Of a stretch of DNA of 57,516 nucleotides, positions 1-8,783 are shown piece by piece. The notes beneath the pieces were generated by a model, which saw only the letters and a program-made list of their open reading frames with translations, was not told the DNA's origin and made no database searches. The translations under genes and the position numbers were made by a program. Position 1 is the first letter of the stretch. The number at the start of each line of letters is the position of its first letter. The DNA is from Acidobacteriota bacterium (GTDB taxonomy: Bacteria > Acidobacteriota > Thermoanaerobaculia > Gp7-AA8): NCBI GenBank assembly GCA_016184115.1, contig JACPDH010000009.1:1-57516 (forward strand), given 5' to 3'.

Positions 1-2472
1 GCGGCAGTCGTGATCACCCTCGCGGGCCTCGCCTCGTCCGCGGCACCCGTCTCGCGTCCGGCGAGGATCATGGACGCGGCCGAGATCCGTCTCGCGCTTG
101 CGAAGCTCCAGGTCGTCGGCAGCGCGCTCTACCTCGCCGCGCATCCTGACGACGAGAACACCGCGATGATCGCCTGGTTTTCCAAGGAGAAGCTCCTCCG
201 CACCGGCTACCTCTCCCTCACGCGCGGTGACGGCGGTCAGAACCTCATCGGCAGCGACAAGGGACCGGCACTCGGAGTGATTCGCACGCAGGAGCTCATC
301 GCCGCGCGCGAGATCGACGGAGGAAACCAGTTCTTCACCCGCTCGATCGACTTCGGCTACTCGAAGTCTCCCGACGAGACGCTCTCGATCTGGGGTCGCG
401 AGGAGACTCTCGCCGACGTCGTCTTCGTCATCCGGAAGTTTCGCCCCGACGTGATCGTGACCCGCTTCCCCACGAACGGAGACGGCGGACACGGGCAGCA
501 CACCGCGTCGGCAATCCTCGCCGTCGAGGCGTTCAACGCCGCGGGCGATCCGTCGCGCTTCCCCGAGCAATTGAAGTACGTCCAGCCGTGGCAGCCGAAG
601 CGTGTCTTCTGGAACGACTGGCGCGCCTCGCAGCCCGACGCGAATGTCGATACGAGCGCGATGGTGACGATCGACCTCGGAGCCTACTCGGCTCTGTTAG
701 GCCGATCCTTCACCGAGATCGCGGGTGCCGCGCGGAGCATGCACAAGAGCCAGGGCTTTGGCGCTCCCGAGCGCCGCGGCTCGATCGCGAACTACTTGTC
801 GATCCTCGCCGGCGCGCCCGCGACCTCCGATCCGCTCGAAGGCGTCGACACATCGTGGAGCCGCCTGAAAGGCGGAGCCGCGGTCGCGACCATCCTCGCC
901 GAGGCCGAGCGCTCGTTCGACGAGAAAAACCCCTCCGCGATCGTGCCGATCCTCGTCCGCGCCCTAGGCGCGCTCGAGAATGTGGAGGACCGGCACTGGG
1001 TCGACGTAAAGCGCACCGAGATCCTCGAGGTCATCCGCAGCGCGACCGGGCTGTGGTTCGAAGCGATCGCCTCGACGCCTACCGCGACTCCCGGCTCGAA
1101 ACTCGCGCTCAAAGCGACGATCGTGAATCGCTCGCCCCTCCCCGTGCGGCTCGTTTCCGTCGAGCCCGCCTGGGGCGGGGCGAAGAAGGAGCTCGCGTCG
1201 GACGCCCCGTTCAACGCGCCGCTATCGAACGATCTCGAGATCGTCGTGCCGGCCGTCGCGAAGCCCAGCCAGCCTTACTGGCTCGAACGCCCGCCCGATC
1301 CCGGCCACTACCATGTCGACGACGCATCGATGATTGGATTGCCCGAGGGCGACGCTCCGCTCTCCGTGCGATTCCGAGTCGCGATCGCTGGTCGCGAGCT
1401 CGACTTCACGAGCCCCGCGCTCTACCGCTGGGTCGACCCGGTGCGCGGCGAGCTCTATCGTCAGTTCGCCATTGAGCCGCGCGCGACCGCCAGCTTCCAC
1501 GAGCCCGTCTACGTCTTCCCCGACGCCTCGCCTCGCCAGGTTCGCGTCGCCGTTCGCGGCGCCGAGGAGAACATGGCGCTGAAGGTGCGGTTGAAGGCGC
1601 CGGCCGGCTGGACGATCGCGCCCGCGGAGCACGACATCACGCTGCGTCGCAACGGCGACGAGAGCGTCGTCGCGTTCACGGTCACCCCGCCAAAGGCGAA
1701 GTCCGACGCGCGCGTCGCGATCGAGCTCGAGAATGGCGACCCGCTCGCCGCCTTGTCGCGGATCTCCGTCGACTACGAGCACATTCCGCCGCAGGTGTGG
1801 CACGTACCCGCCGAGACCCGTTTCGTGCGCGATGACCTCCGCCGCGCTGGATCGCGCATCGGCTACGTCGTCGGATCAGGAGACGATGTCCCCGCGGCCC
1901 TCGCGCAATGCGGCTACGAGGTCGTGACGCTCAGCGACGACGATCTCGCAATCTCCGACTTCGCGGGGCTCGACGCGATCGTCCTCGGCGTGCGTGCCTT
2001 CAACACGCGCCCCGCGCTCGGCCGGAAGATCGACCGGCTAATCTCGTGGGTCGAGCGTGGCGGGACGATGGTCGTGCAATACAACACCGCCGACCGTTCG
2101 CTTCCCGACCGCATCGCGCCAAAGCCGCTGAAGCTCTCGCGCGGCCGTGTCACGGTCGAGGAGGCGCCGATGACGCTTCTGCTGCCGGAGCATCCGCTGC
2201 TGACGTCGCCTAACAAGATCGCGCAGGCCGACTTCGAGGGCTGGGTTCAGGAGCGCGGCCTCTATTTCGCCGGCGAGCGCGACGCCGCATTCGAGTCGCC
2301 GATTGCGTCGAACGACCCGGGCGAGGAGCCACTCGACGGATCTCTCGTCGCGCTGCGCCACGGCAAGGGTCTCTACGTCTACACCGGCCTCGCCTTCTTC
2401 CGGCACCTCCCGGCCGGCGTGCCGGGGGCGTACAAGCTCTTCCTCAACCTCGTAGCTTCGAGGTCGCGGTAG
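1..2472 (+). CDS. PIG-L (LmbE-like) family deacetylase, 5' end outside the window
   Basis: Zinc-dependent deacetylase of the PIG-L/LmbE superfamily, whose members remove N-acetyl groups from GlcNAc-type sugars; the substrate here is unknown. The catalytic AHPDDE motif sits about 45 residues into the visible frame, and a second zinc-site segment, GDGGHGQHTAS, is near residue 160. The remaining 500 residues after the catalytic domain look like beta-sandwich modules followed by a glutamine-amidotransferase-like domain (GYVVGSGDD through VLGVRAFNTRP), an arrangement known in long exported members. A GTG lies at position 10, but the frame is open to the window edge and the first visible residues look like the tail of a signal peptide, so the true start is probably upstream. 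The protein is likely exported. Family is certain; substrate is not. Confidence 0.85.
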   Translation, partial: AAVVITLAGLASSAAPVSRPARIMDAAEIRLALAKLQVVGSALYLAAHPDDENTAMIAWFSKEKLLRTGYLSLTRGDGGQNLIGSDKGPALGVIRTQELIAAREIDGGNQFFTRSIDFGYSKSPDETLSIWGREETLADVVFVIRKFRPDVIVTRFPTNGDGGHGQHTASAILAVEAFNAAGDPSRFPEQLKYVQPWQPKRVFWNDWRASQPDANVDTSAMVTIDLGAYSALLGRSFTEIAGAARSMHKSQGFGAPERRGSIANYLSILAGAPATSDPLEGVDTSWSRLKGGAAVATILAEAERSFDEKNPSAIVPILVRALGALENVEDRHWVDVKRTEILEVIRSATGLWFEAIASTPTATPGSKLALKATIVNRSPLPVRLVSVEPAWGGAKKELASDAPFNAPLSNDLEIVVPAVAKPSQPYWLERPPDPGHYHVDDASMIGLPEGDAPLSVRFRVAIAGRELDFTSPALYRWVDPVRGELYRQFAIEPRATASFHEPVYVFPDASPRQVRVAVRGAEENMALKVRLKAPAGWTIAPAEHDITLRRNGDESVVAFTVTPPKAKSDARVAIELENGDPLAALSRISVDYEHIPPQVWHVPAETRFVRDDLRRAGSRIGYVVGSGDDVPAALAQCGYEVVTLSDDDLAISDFAGLDAIVLGVRAFNTRPALGRKIDRLISWVERGGTMVVQYNTADRSLPDRIAPKPLKLSRGRVTVEEAPMTLLLPEHPLLTSPNKIAQADFEGWVQERGLYFAGERDAAFESPIASNDPGEEPLDGSLVALRHGKGLYVYTGLAFFRHLPAGVPGAYKLFLNLVASRSR

Positions 2473-2481
2473 GCTCCCGCG

Positions 2482-2634
2482 ATGGACGAGACGCGCGAAG
2501 GGCGTGACGCACCGGTGAGGGCGGACGAGCCGCCACCGTTCGGCGGAAGCTGGGGACGGCTTTACGCGCTCGTGATCACAACGCTTGCGCTCCTCGTCGC
2601 GGCCTTCGCCTTCGTCACGAGGCACTTCGCGTGA
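2482..2634 (+). CDS. Small single-pass membrane protein coupled to the symporter gene
   Basis: A 50-residue frame beginning ATG GAC GAG 9 bp after the deacetylase stop. It has an acidic, Pro-rich cytoplasmic-looking head (residues 1-25) and one hydrophobic helix (LYALVITTLALLVAAFAF, about 27-44), ending in a short basic tail. Its stop overlaps the GTG start of the sodium:solute symporter by GTGA, a typical sign of translational coupling. Small membrane partners sit beside some SSS transporters, so an accessory role in assembly or regulation is a reasonable inference. No homologue was recognised by name. The alternative is a chance frame, but the overlap and the clean TM helix argue for a gene. 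Confidence 0.6.
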   Translation: MDETREGRDAPVRADEPPPFGGSWGRLYALVITTLALLVAAFAFVTRHFA

Positions 2635-4337
2635 GCGGCCTCGACTGGCTCGTCCTCGTCGGCTCACAGGCGCTCGTCGTCCTCTACGGCGTCTGGAAAG
2701 GGCGCCGCGCGACGACGCTCGAGGGTTACATGCTCTCCGATCGTTCGATGAAGTGGCACATCGTGCTCTTCTCGATCATGGCGACGCAGGCGAGCGCGAT
2801 CACGTTCATCTCGACGCCCGGCCAGGCTTACGTCGACGGAATGCGCTTCGTGCAGTTCTACCTCGGCCTTCCGGTAGGCATGATCGTCCTCTCCGTCACC
2901 GCGGTGCCGATCTACCACAGGCTGAAGGTCTACACCGCGTACGAATACCTCGAGGGTCGCTTCGACCTCAAGACACGTGCTCTCGCCGCGTCGCTCTTCC
3001 TCCTGCAACGTGGCCTCTCCGCCGGCCTGACGATCTTCGCTCCGTCGCTCATCCTTTCGATCATCCTCGGCTGGGACCTGTACATCACGAACGTCGTGAT
3101 GGCGACGCTGGTGATTCTGTACGTAGCGACGGGCGGGTCGAAGGCACTCGAGAAGACGAACCGGCTTCAGCTCGGCGTCGCGATGTTCGGCATGATCACG
3201 GCCGTCGTCGTCATCCTCATGAAGCTCCCGCCGTCGCTGTCGCTCTACGACGCGACCGTCGTTGCCGGCAAGCTCGGGAAAATGAACGCGATCGATTTCT
3301 CGTTCGATTGGAACAACCGCTACAACTTCTGGTCGGGACTCATCGGCGGCCTCTTCCTGCAGCTCTCCTACTTCGGCACCGACCAGTCGCAGGTCGGCCG
3401 GTACCTCACCGGGAGCTCCGTCGCCGAGAGCCGCATCGGACTCCTCTTCAACGGCCTCCTGAAGATTCCGATGCAGTTCTTCATCCTCTACGTCGGAATC
3501 ATGGTGTTCGTTTTCTTCCAGTTCGTCGCGCCCCCCCTGTTCTTCAATCACGTCGAAGTCGACAAGATCGCCGCGAGTCCTCGCGCCGCCGAGTGGAAGG
3601 CGCTGGAGGCGCGGCACGAGGCGGCTCACGCAGCGCGGCGCGAGAAGGTCGAGGAGCTCGTCGCGGCGAGCGGAAACGCCGACACCGCGCGCGCCGAGCG
3701 CGCCGCCGCGGCGCTTCGAGAGGCCGACGAGGCGTTTCGCGGCGTGCGCTCCGACGCAGTCGCGTTGATGAAGGAGAACGATCCGAAGGCTGCCACGACC
3801 GACACGAACTACGTCTTCCTCACGTTCGTGATGCGCTACCTTCCCTCAGGCTTGATCGGCCTCGTCATTTCCGCGGTCTTCTGCGCCGCGATGTCGTCGG
3901 TCGCCTCCGAGCTCAACGCCCTCTCGTCGACGACCGTGATCGACGTCTACAAGCGGTCGATTCGCCCAAACGAGTCGGACGGACACTACGTGCGGACGTC
4001 GAAGGTCGCGACAGTGTTCTGGGGACTCTTCGCGTTAGGCTTCGCGATGGTCGCCCACCGCTTCGCGCCGTCGCTCATCGAGCTCGTCAACATCGTCGGC
4101 TCGCTCTTTTACGGCACGATCCTCGGTGTCTTCCTCGTCGCCTTCTACCTGAAACACGTGCGCGGCACTGCGGTGTTCGCCGCCGCGATCGTCGCCGAGG
4201 CCGCCGTGGTCTGGTGCGCGCTCGGCACGAAGATCGCGTTCCTTTGGTACAACGTGGTCGGCTGCGTGGTCGTGATCGTCGCCGCGCTCGTCATCCAGGC
4301 GGCGATGCCGAGGAACGCGGCCAGATTAGAGAATTGA
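2631..4337 (+). CDS. Sodium:solute symporter (SSS family)
   Basis: Secondary transporter that uses the sodium gradient to import a solute (sugar, amino acid, nucleoside or similar). The 568 residues show the SSS pattern of about 13 membrane helices and the family signature FGTDQSQVGRYLTG at residues 248-261. A GTG start is chosen because it overlaps the small upstream membrane-protein gene by GTGA. An oddity is a hydrophilic Ala/Glu/Arg-rich insert of about 85 residues (about 307-393, predicted coiled coil) between two membrane helices, which makes the protein longer than a plain SSS core. With the PIG-L deacetylase upstream on the same strand, uptake of a deacetylated amino sugar is possible but unproven. 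Substrate cannot be read from the sequence. Confidence 0.93.
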   Translation: MSGLDWLVLVGSQALVVLYGVWKGRRATTLEGYMLSDRSMKWHIVLFSIMATQASAITFISTPGQAYVDGMRFVQFYLGLPVGMIVLSVTAVPIYHRLKVYTAYEYLEGRFDLKTRALAASLFLLQRGLSAGLTIFAPSLILSIILGWDLYITNVVMATLVILYVATGGSKALEKTNRLQLGVAMFGMITAVVVILMKLPPSLSLYDATVVAGKLGKMNAIDFSFDWNNRYNFWSGLIGGLFLQLSYFGTDQSQVGRYLTGSSVAESRIGLLFNGLLKIPMQFFILYVGIMVFVFFQFVAPPLFFNHVEVDKIAASPRAAEWKALEARHEAAHAARREKVEELVAASGNADTARAERAAAALREADEAFRGVRSDAVALMKENDPKAATTDTNYVFLTFVMRYLPSGLIGLVISAVFCAAMSSVASELNALSSTTVIDVYKRSIRPNESDGHYVRTSKVATVFWGLFALGFAMVAHRFAPSLIELVNIVGSLFYGTILGVFLVAFYLKHVRGTAVFAAAIVAEAAVVWCALGTKIAFLWYNVVGCVVVIVAALVIQAAMPRNAARLEN

Positions 4338-4393
4338 GGACCGGGAGACGCGAGATCACGGCCGACGCGACGTGACTCGAAAAGAGTACGTTC

Positions 4394-4460
4394 GCGGCGG
4401 ATCGGAATCCGCCGCTACGAACCGATCGCCGACTCGTAGCGGAGCATTCCGATGCTCCGC
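4394..4460. repeat. REP-like doublet of two inverted hairpins
   Basis: Two perfect 9-bp stems lie back to back. GCGGCGGAT/ATCCGCCGC (4394-4415) encloses a CGGA tetraloop and is followed by TACG. GCGGAGCAT/ATGCTCCGC (4439-4460) encloses TCCG and is preceded by CGTA. The two units are therefore in opposite orientation, as in bacterial REP doublets. A second doublet with the same tetraloops and GTAGC flanks lies near 12.4 kb. A related stem without the tetraloop, GCGGAGGC/GCCTCCGC, is at 4536-4556. Confidence 0.6.
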
Positions 4461-4484
4461 GGCGGCGCGCAGCGCCGCCCTTTT
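4461..4484 (+). terminator. Hairpin with T-run after the symporter gene
   Basis: GGCGGCGC/GCGCCGCC stem (4461-4468 and 4472-4479) with a 3-nt loop, followed by C and four T residues. It lies 124 bp past the symporter stop and directly abuts the REP-like doublet. It reads as a factor-independent terminator on the plus strand, though the T-run is short. Confidence 0.45.
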
Positions 4485-4570
4485 GGCGCTTGATCAATCC
4501 CTCGAGCGCTCGTGCCGACGGCCCTCGGCTGTAGCGCGGAGGCGTCCCGCCTCCGCCAGGATCGTCGCCC

Positions 4571-5416
4571 TTACTTCTTCTTGCCGCCCTTCGCCGTCGC
4601 GGCCTTCCACTCGGCGAGCAGCTTCTCGGCATTCGCGGTATTCGCGTTCGCGGCCTTACCGATCGCGATCGCCTTCTCGATCGTCGCGATCGCGTCCTTC
4701 GCCATTCCGCCATCGGCGAGCATCCGCGACTTGAGCGTCAGGTTCGACATGCTCTCCTTCGCGGCGACCGATTGGTCGATCCACTTCATCGCGTCGGCCT
4801 TCGCTCCCTGCTCCCACGCGTAGTTCGCCGCCTGGAATGCCGGGCGCCAGTCCTCGAGCGACGCCTTCGCCTGCGCCATGACCTGCGCCTGTGTGTCGGT
4901 CTCGATCTTCAGCTCGATCGCGAGCTTTTCCCACGCGAGCTCGAGCATGGCCGACTTGTCGTCGACCGCTGGAAACGAAAACGCGAGCCGCTCGGTCATC
5001 TCATGAGCTTTCGGCGTGACCGTCAGTTGCATGACGTTCTTCGTCTCGTCGTAGTTGTAGAACCCCTTAGGGTCGGCTGCAGAATTGAAAATGATCGTCC
5101 AGTCGCCAGTCGTCGGGATCGTGTGGATGCTGTAGGAGCCCGCCTTGAGATCCGAGCCGTTGACCTTCACGTCCTTGGTTACGGTGATGATCGTCGCCTC
5201 GTTCGCACCGGTGCGCCAGACCTTGTCGAACGGCACGAGCTCACCCCAGATCTTTCGCTCTTTCACACCGGGACGAGAGTAGACGACGGTGACATCGGTG
5301 ACGCCGACGAGCTGGTGCACCGAGGCGTTTGGGCTGGGTCGCGGGAGACTGATCTGCCCCAACGCGGGGAGGGAAACGGCCAGCGCGAACGCGGCCGCGA
5401 TTGCATATCTCTTCAT
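4571..5416 (-). CDS. DUF2911 domain-containing exported protein
   Basis: Belongs to the DUF2911 family of exported proteins of unknown function. The 281 residues begin with a clear signal peptide (cleavage expected after residue ~20, ...LPALGQ) and then the DUF2911 body, recognisable by VTVVYSRPGVKERKIWGEL, VWRTGANEATII and AGSYSIHTIP. The C-terminal third is helical, TPR-like, and ends in a lysine-rich tail (AKGGKKK). The start is supported by GGAGAG a few bases upstream of the ATG. It stands alone, converging on the symporter gene and divergent from the tRNA. Function is not known for the family. Confidence 0.9.
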   Translation of the reverse strand: MKRYAIAAAFALAVSLPALGQISLPRPSPNASVHQLVGVTDVTVVYSRPGVKERKIWGELVPFDKVWRTGANEATIITVTKDVKVNGSDLKAGSYSIHTIPTTGDWTIIFNSAADPKGFYNYDETKNVMQLTVTPKAHEMTERLAFSFPAVDDKSAMLELAWEKLAIELKIETDTQAQVMAQAKASLEDWRPAFQAANYAWEQGAKADAMKWIDQSVAAKESMSNLTLKSRMLADGGMAKDAIATIEKAIAIGKAANANTANAEKLLAEWKAATAKGGKKK

Positions 5417-5658
5417 GGTGCTCTCTCCTTGGAGTGAATCCGGTAATCGGTTTTCGAAATCCGCGCCATCTCATACCAGAAGGAGGCGATTGGCAAGAAT
5501 GGAGGTTCCAATCGATACAACTTCGAAACAGATGCGGCCGGCCCGCTCCTGTTGCCAGGATGGGCGACGACCCCTGCTCCATGCGACAATTCCGGCACCC
5601 GAACGGGCCGAGAATGTCCACGGCACGATTCGGGTTTCTCAGTGACCGGCAGCCCTGT

Positions 5659-5716
<58 letters not shown>

Positions 5717-5733
<17 letters not shown>

Positions 5734-5859
5734 GCCGGCACGGCCGGCGGCGTTGATTGGCATAGCCTCCGCCACATTTTCGGCATGTGGCACGAGCTAC
5801 GCGAAGCCATCGTTGGTTCGATGATCGTCCTCCCTCCCCAGCCAGCCGGCACGGCCGGC
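5717..5859. repeat. Direct repeat of the tRNA-Gln 3' end, 111-bp period
   Basis: A 32-bp segment is identical at 5717-5748 and 5828-5859. It covers the 3' T-arm strand, acceptor strand and CCA of the tRNA plus 15 nt downstream containing the small hairpin GCCGGC-ACG-GCCGGC. Similarity fades over the next ~25 bp (both copies have TTGGC, two variable bases, AGCCTCC), and a degraded GGTTCGA lies before copy two. Either a tandem duplication or a relic of integration at the tRNA 3' end would give this; no integrase is nearby. Confidence 0.7.
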
Positions 5860-5923
5860 AGCGCAGGTTGGCCAAGCCTCCTTCAGGCCCTGAACTTCCT
5901 CGCCTATGTGCTAAAACGTCGTC

Positions 5924-7063
5924 ATGCTCGGGCGCACGATCACGCTCTTTCGGCTCTTCGGCTTCGCCGTTCGTGCCGACGCCACATGGATCTTCATTGT
6001 CGTCCTCGTCACCTGGTCGCTTTCGGTCCGCGTGTTCCCATCGATTCACCCCGGACTCGAGCCGAATAGCTACCTCTTGATGGGCCTCGCGGGCACGATC
6101 GCTCTCTTCATTTCGATCGTCCTTCACGAATTCGCGCACGCGATGGTTGCGCGGCGCTTCGGCATCCCGATCAAGGGAATCACGCTGTTCATCTTCGGCG
6201 GCGTCGCCGAGATGCACGAGGAGCCGAAGAGCCCGCGCACCGAGCTGCTCATGGCTGCCGCGGGCCCCGCTGCAAGCCTCGTGATCTCCGGCGCCTTTCT
6301 CGGCCTTGCCTACGCCGGAGTCTGGCTCGGCTGGAGCGCGCAGATCGTATCGGTCCTCTACTACCTCTGCGGCGTGAACGCGATGCTCGTCGCGTTCAAC
6401 CTCGTGCCTGCGTTCCCGATGGACGGCGGTCGGATTCTTCGTGCGGTGCTCTGGAGTTGGCGTGGAGACCAGCGATCCGCGACCAAATACGCATCGGAAG
6501 CTGGGTCGATCTTCGGGATGATGCTCATCGCGATTGGGGTCATCAAGCTCGTCGGCGGCGACTTCATCAGCGGCCTTTGGCTCGTCCTGATCGGCATGTT
6601 CATCCGCAGCGTCGCCCAGTCGACCTGGCAGCAACAGTTACTTCGCCAATTCCTCGAAGGCGTTCCGATTAGTCGTTTCATGACGACCGAGCCGGTGAGC
6701 CTACAGCGGGCGCTGTCGGTTCGTGAGGCTGTTGACGACTACATCTACCGCCACCATCACAAGATGTTTCCGGTGCTCGACGGCGAGCGCTTGATCGGCT
6801 GCGTCACGACGCGTGCCATTCACGACCTTCCGCGCGAGGAGTGGGACGAACAGACGATCGGCTCAATCGCCGAGACCTGCTCGGGCGAGAACACCGTCTC
6901 ACCCGATGCTGACGCGATGCGTGTACTCGGCCGAATGTCGTCGACCGGCGTCTCGCGCCTGCTCGTCGTCGACGAAGGAAGACTCCTCGGTATCCTTACG
7001 CTCAAAGACCTTGCGAGCTTTCTCTCGGTTCACATGGAGCTGGGGGACGACAGGAAACAGTGA
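5924..7063 (+). CDS. Site-2 protease (M50) with C-terminal CBS pair
   Basis: Intramembrane zinc metalloprotease of the S2P/M50 family, which cleaves substrates within or next to the membrane. In its 379 residues the zinc-binding HEFAH (68-72) lies in an early TM helix, and the third ligand is in NLVPAFPMDGGR (159-170, D167). There are about six membrane segments up to residue 235. Residues 240-365 form two CBS motifs facing the cytoplasm, which in this subfamily are thought to sense nucleotides or energy status. It is a standalone gene following tRNA-Gln with no obvious substrate such as an anti-sigma factor next to it. An ECF/anti-sigma pair lies 20 kb away, but any link is speculative. Confidence 0.92.
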   Translation: MLGRTITLFRLFGFAVRADATWIFIVVLVTWSLSVRVFPSIHPGLEPNSYLLMGLAGTIALFISIVLHEFAHAMVARRFGIPIKGITLFIFGGVAEMHEEPKSPRTELLMAAAGPAASLVISGAFLGLAYAGVWLGWSAQIVSVLYYLCGVNAMLVAFNLVPAFPMDGGRILRAVLWSWRGDQRSATKYASEAGSIFGMMLIAIGVIKLVGGDFISGLWLVLIGMFIRSVAQSTWQQQLLRQFLEGVPISRFMTTEPVSLQRALSVREAVDDYIYRHHHKMFPVLDGERLIGCVTTRAIHDLPREEWDEQTIGSIAETCSGENTVSPDADAMRVLGRMSSTGVSRLLVVDEGRLLGILTLKDLASFLSVHMELGDDRKQ

Positions 7064-7104
7064 CGGTCGCATCCATTTGCCCTTTCTTACCAAAGAGAGA
7101 AGCC

Positions 7105-7204
7105 GAAGTTAGAAGTCAGAACGGCGAATGTTGAATCCAGAAACGGCTCAACAGTTTTTCTTCTGGGTTCTCAATTCAACGTTCATCGTTCTAACTTCAG
7201 CTTC
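7105..7204. repeat. Inverted repeat with 7-nt phased arms (heptad locus 1)
   Basis: The left arm has GAA at 7105, 7112, 7119, 7126, 7133 and 7140, exactly every 7 nt. The right arm has TTC at 7161, 7168, 7175, 7182, 7189 and 7196, again exactly every 7 nt, and a further TTC at 7202 is one base out of phase. The arms are imperfect reverse complements, so the whole folds into one long hairpin in the M50-protease/pyruvate-kinase gap. It is AT-richer than the surrounding genes. Similar loci lie at 27.6 and 44.9 kb. Confidence 0.7.
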
Positions 7205-7240
7205 TCCTCCGTAAGCGTAACGAACGACGGGAGACGCAAC

Positions 7241-8695
7241 ATGCCTATCGCCGCAGAGCCGGAGCTGCTCAAGAGAAGGCGCACGAAGATCGTCGCGACC
7301 GTCGGACCCGCATCGTCGGGCCGCGACGTCCTGACCTCGCTGATCGACGCCGGCGTCAACGTCTTCCGCCTCAACATGTCGCACGGCACGCATGACGGTC
7401 ATCGCGCCGCATACGACGCAATCCGAACAGCTGCCGAGTCTCGAGGGACGCCCATCGCCATCCTCGCGGACCTCTGCGGGCCGAAGATCCGGTGCGGCAA
7501 GTTCGACGGCGGAAGCATCGCGCTCCACAAAGAGCAGAGCGTCACCGTAACGACGCGTGACGTTCTCGGACGGCCTGGCCTCATCCCGTCGCAATACAAG
7601 GAGCTCGCGTCGGATGTTAAGCGGGGCGACAGGGTTCTCCTCGACGATGGCAACCTCGAGCTCCGTGTCGACCGCGTCGAAGACACCGAGATCGAGTGCA
7701 CCGTGGTCGCCGGCGGAACGCTGAAGGATCGTAAGGGAATCAACCTTCCCGGTGTCAATGTCTCGGCGCCATCGCTGACACCGAAAGACCGCGAAGACGC
7801 TGTCTTCGCGATCGGCCTCGGTGTCGACTACATCGCGCTGTCGTTCGTGCGTACGGCCGCCGACGTCGTTGAGCTCCGAACACTGCTCGACGCGCACTCC
7901 GCCGACGTCGCCATCATCGCCAAGATCGAAAAGCCGGAGGCGCTCGCGAACATCGACGCGATCCTCGGCGCCGCCGATGGCCTCATGGTCGCCCGCGGCG
8001 ACCTCGGCGTCGAGCTTCCCGCCGAAAGTGTCCCCATCACGCAGACGCAACTGATCGACCTCGGCCGCGCACAGGGAAAGCCGGTCATCGTGGCGACGCA
8101 GATGCTCGAATCGATGATCACCAACGCACGGCCGACGCGCGCCGAGGTGTCGGACGTCGCGACTGCGGTGATGCAGGGAACCGACGCGATCATGCTCTCG
8201 GCGGAGACTGCCTCAGGAGCGTTCCCGGTCGCCGCGGTCGAGACTATGGCCCGCGTTGCGCGCCGCGCGGAGGCTTACCTCTGGAGCCAGGGCGCCTTCG
8301 CGTCGATCACCGATCACGAAGCGACGCCTCCTCCGGTCGCGCTTCCCGACGCGGTCGCGCGCGCGACGGCCCAACTCTCGCGCGATCTGCGCGTTCGCGC
8401 GATCTTCGTCGTTTCGCGGAGCGGAACCACCGCACGATTCGTCGCCGCGGCGCGTCCCGCGGCGCCGCTCGTTGCGCTGTCCGACAACGTGCGCGCAACC
8501 AGGCGAATGAACCTCTACTGGGGCGTCGAGCCGATGCACGTCGACGTGGCCGATCTCGACAGCGCGAACTCTCTTGCGCGCAAGCTCGCCCTGGAGCACG
8601 ACCTCGCGAGCGAGGGGGACTTCCTCCTCCGCGTCTCCGGCTTCAGCCACGAGAAGGAATCGAATGTGCCGAAGATCAGCGTGCTGACGGTGTAG
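7241..8695 (+). CDS. pyk: Pyruvate kinase
   Basis: Catalyses phosphoenolpyruvate + ADP to pyruvate + ATP, the last step of glycolysis, in the cytoplasm. The 484 residues show the usual order: N-terminal KIVATVGPAS strand of the TIM barrel, the inserted B domain, IAKIEKPEAL with the catalytic lysine, the MVARGDLGVELP motif and VIVATQMLESMI, then MLSAETASG and the C-terminal regulatory domain. The length is normal for the family. The start ATG has GGGAG ten bases upstream. The gene is monocistronic as far as can be seen, flanked by the heptad-phased hairpin upstream. Confidence 0.97.
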   Translation: MPIAAEPELLKRRRTKIVATVGPASSGRDVLTSLIDAGVNVFRLNMSHGTHDGHRAAYDAIRTAAESRGTPIAILADLCGPKIRCGKFDGGSIALHKEQSVTVTTRDVLGRPGLIPSQYKELASDVKRGDRVLLDDGNLELRVDRVEDTEIECTVVAGGTLKDRKGINLPGVNVSAPSLTPKDREDAVFAIGLGVDYIALSFVRTAADVVELRTLLDAHSADVAIIAKIEKPEALANIDAILGAADGLMVARGDLGVELPAESVPITQTQLIDLGRAQGKPVIVATQMLESMITNARPTRAEVSDVATAVMQGTDAIMLSAETASGAFPVAAVETMARVARRAEAYLWSQGAFASITDHEATPPPVALPDAVARATAQLSRDLRVRAIFVVSRSGTTARFVAAARPAAPLVALSDNVRATRRMNLYWGVEPMHVDVADLDSANSLARKLALEHDLASEGDFLLRVSGFSHEKESNVPKISVLTV

Positions 8696-8783
8696 GCGAG
8701 CACCTTGTCACCTCGTTAGATCATCGCCTCATCGCCTGCGGCTCGGAAATCGATCACCCTCACGATCGGTTCCAGCTTCCACC

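Noticed and set aside
7105-7204. CRISPR array
   Set aside because: The phase is 7 nt with no conserved repeat of 20 nt or more, no spacers and no cas genes; the other two heptad loci are rejected for the same reason.
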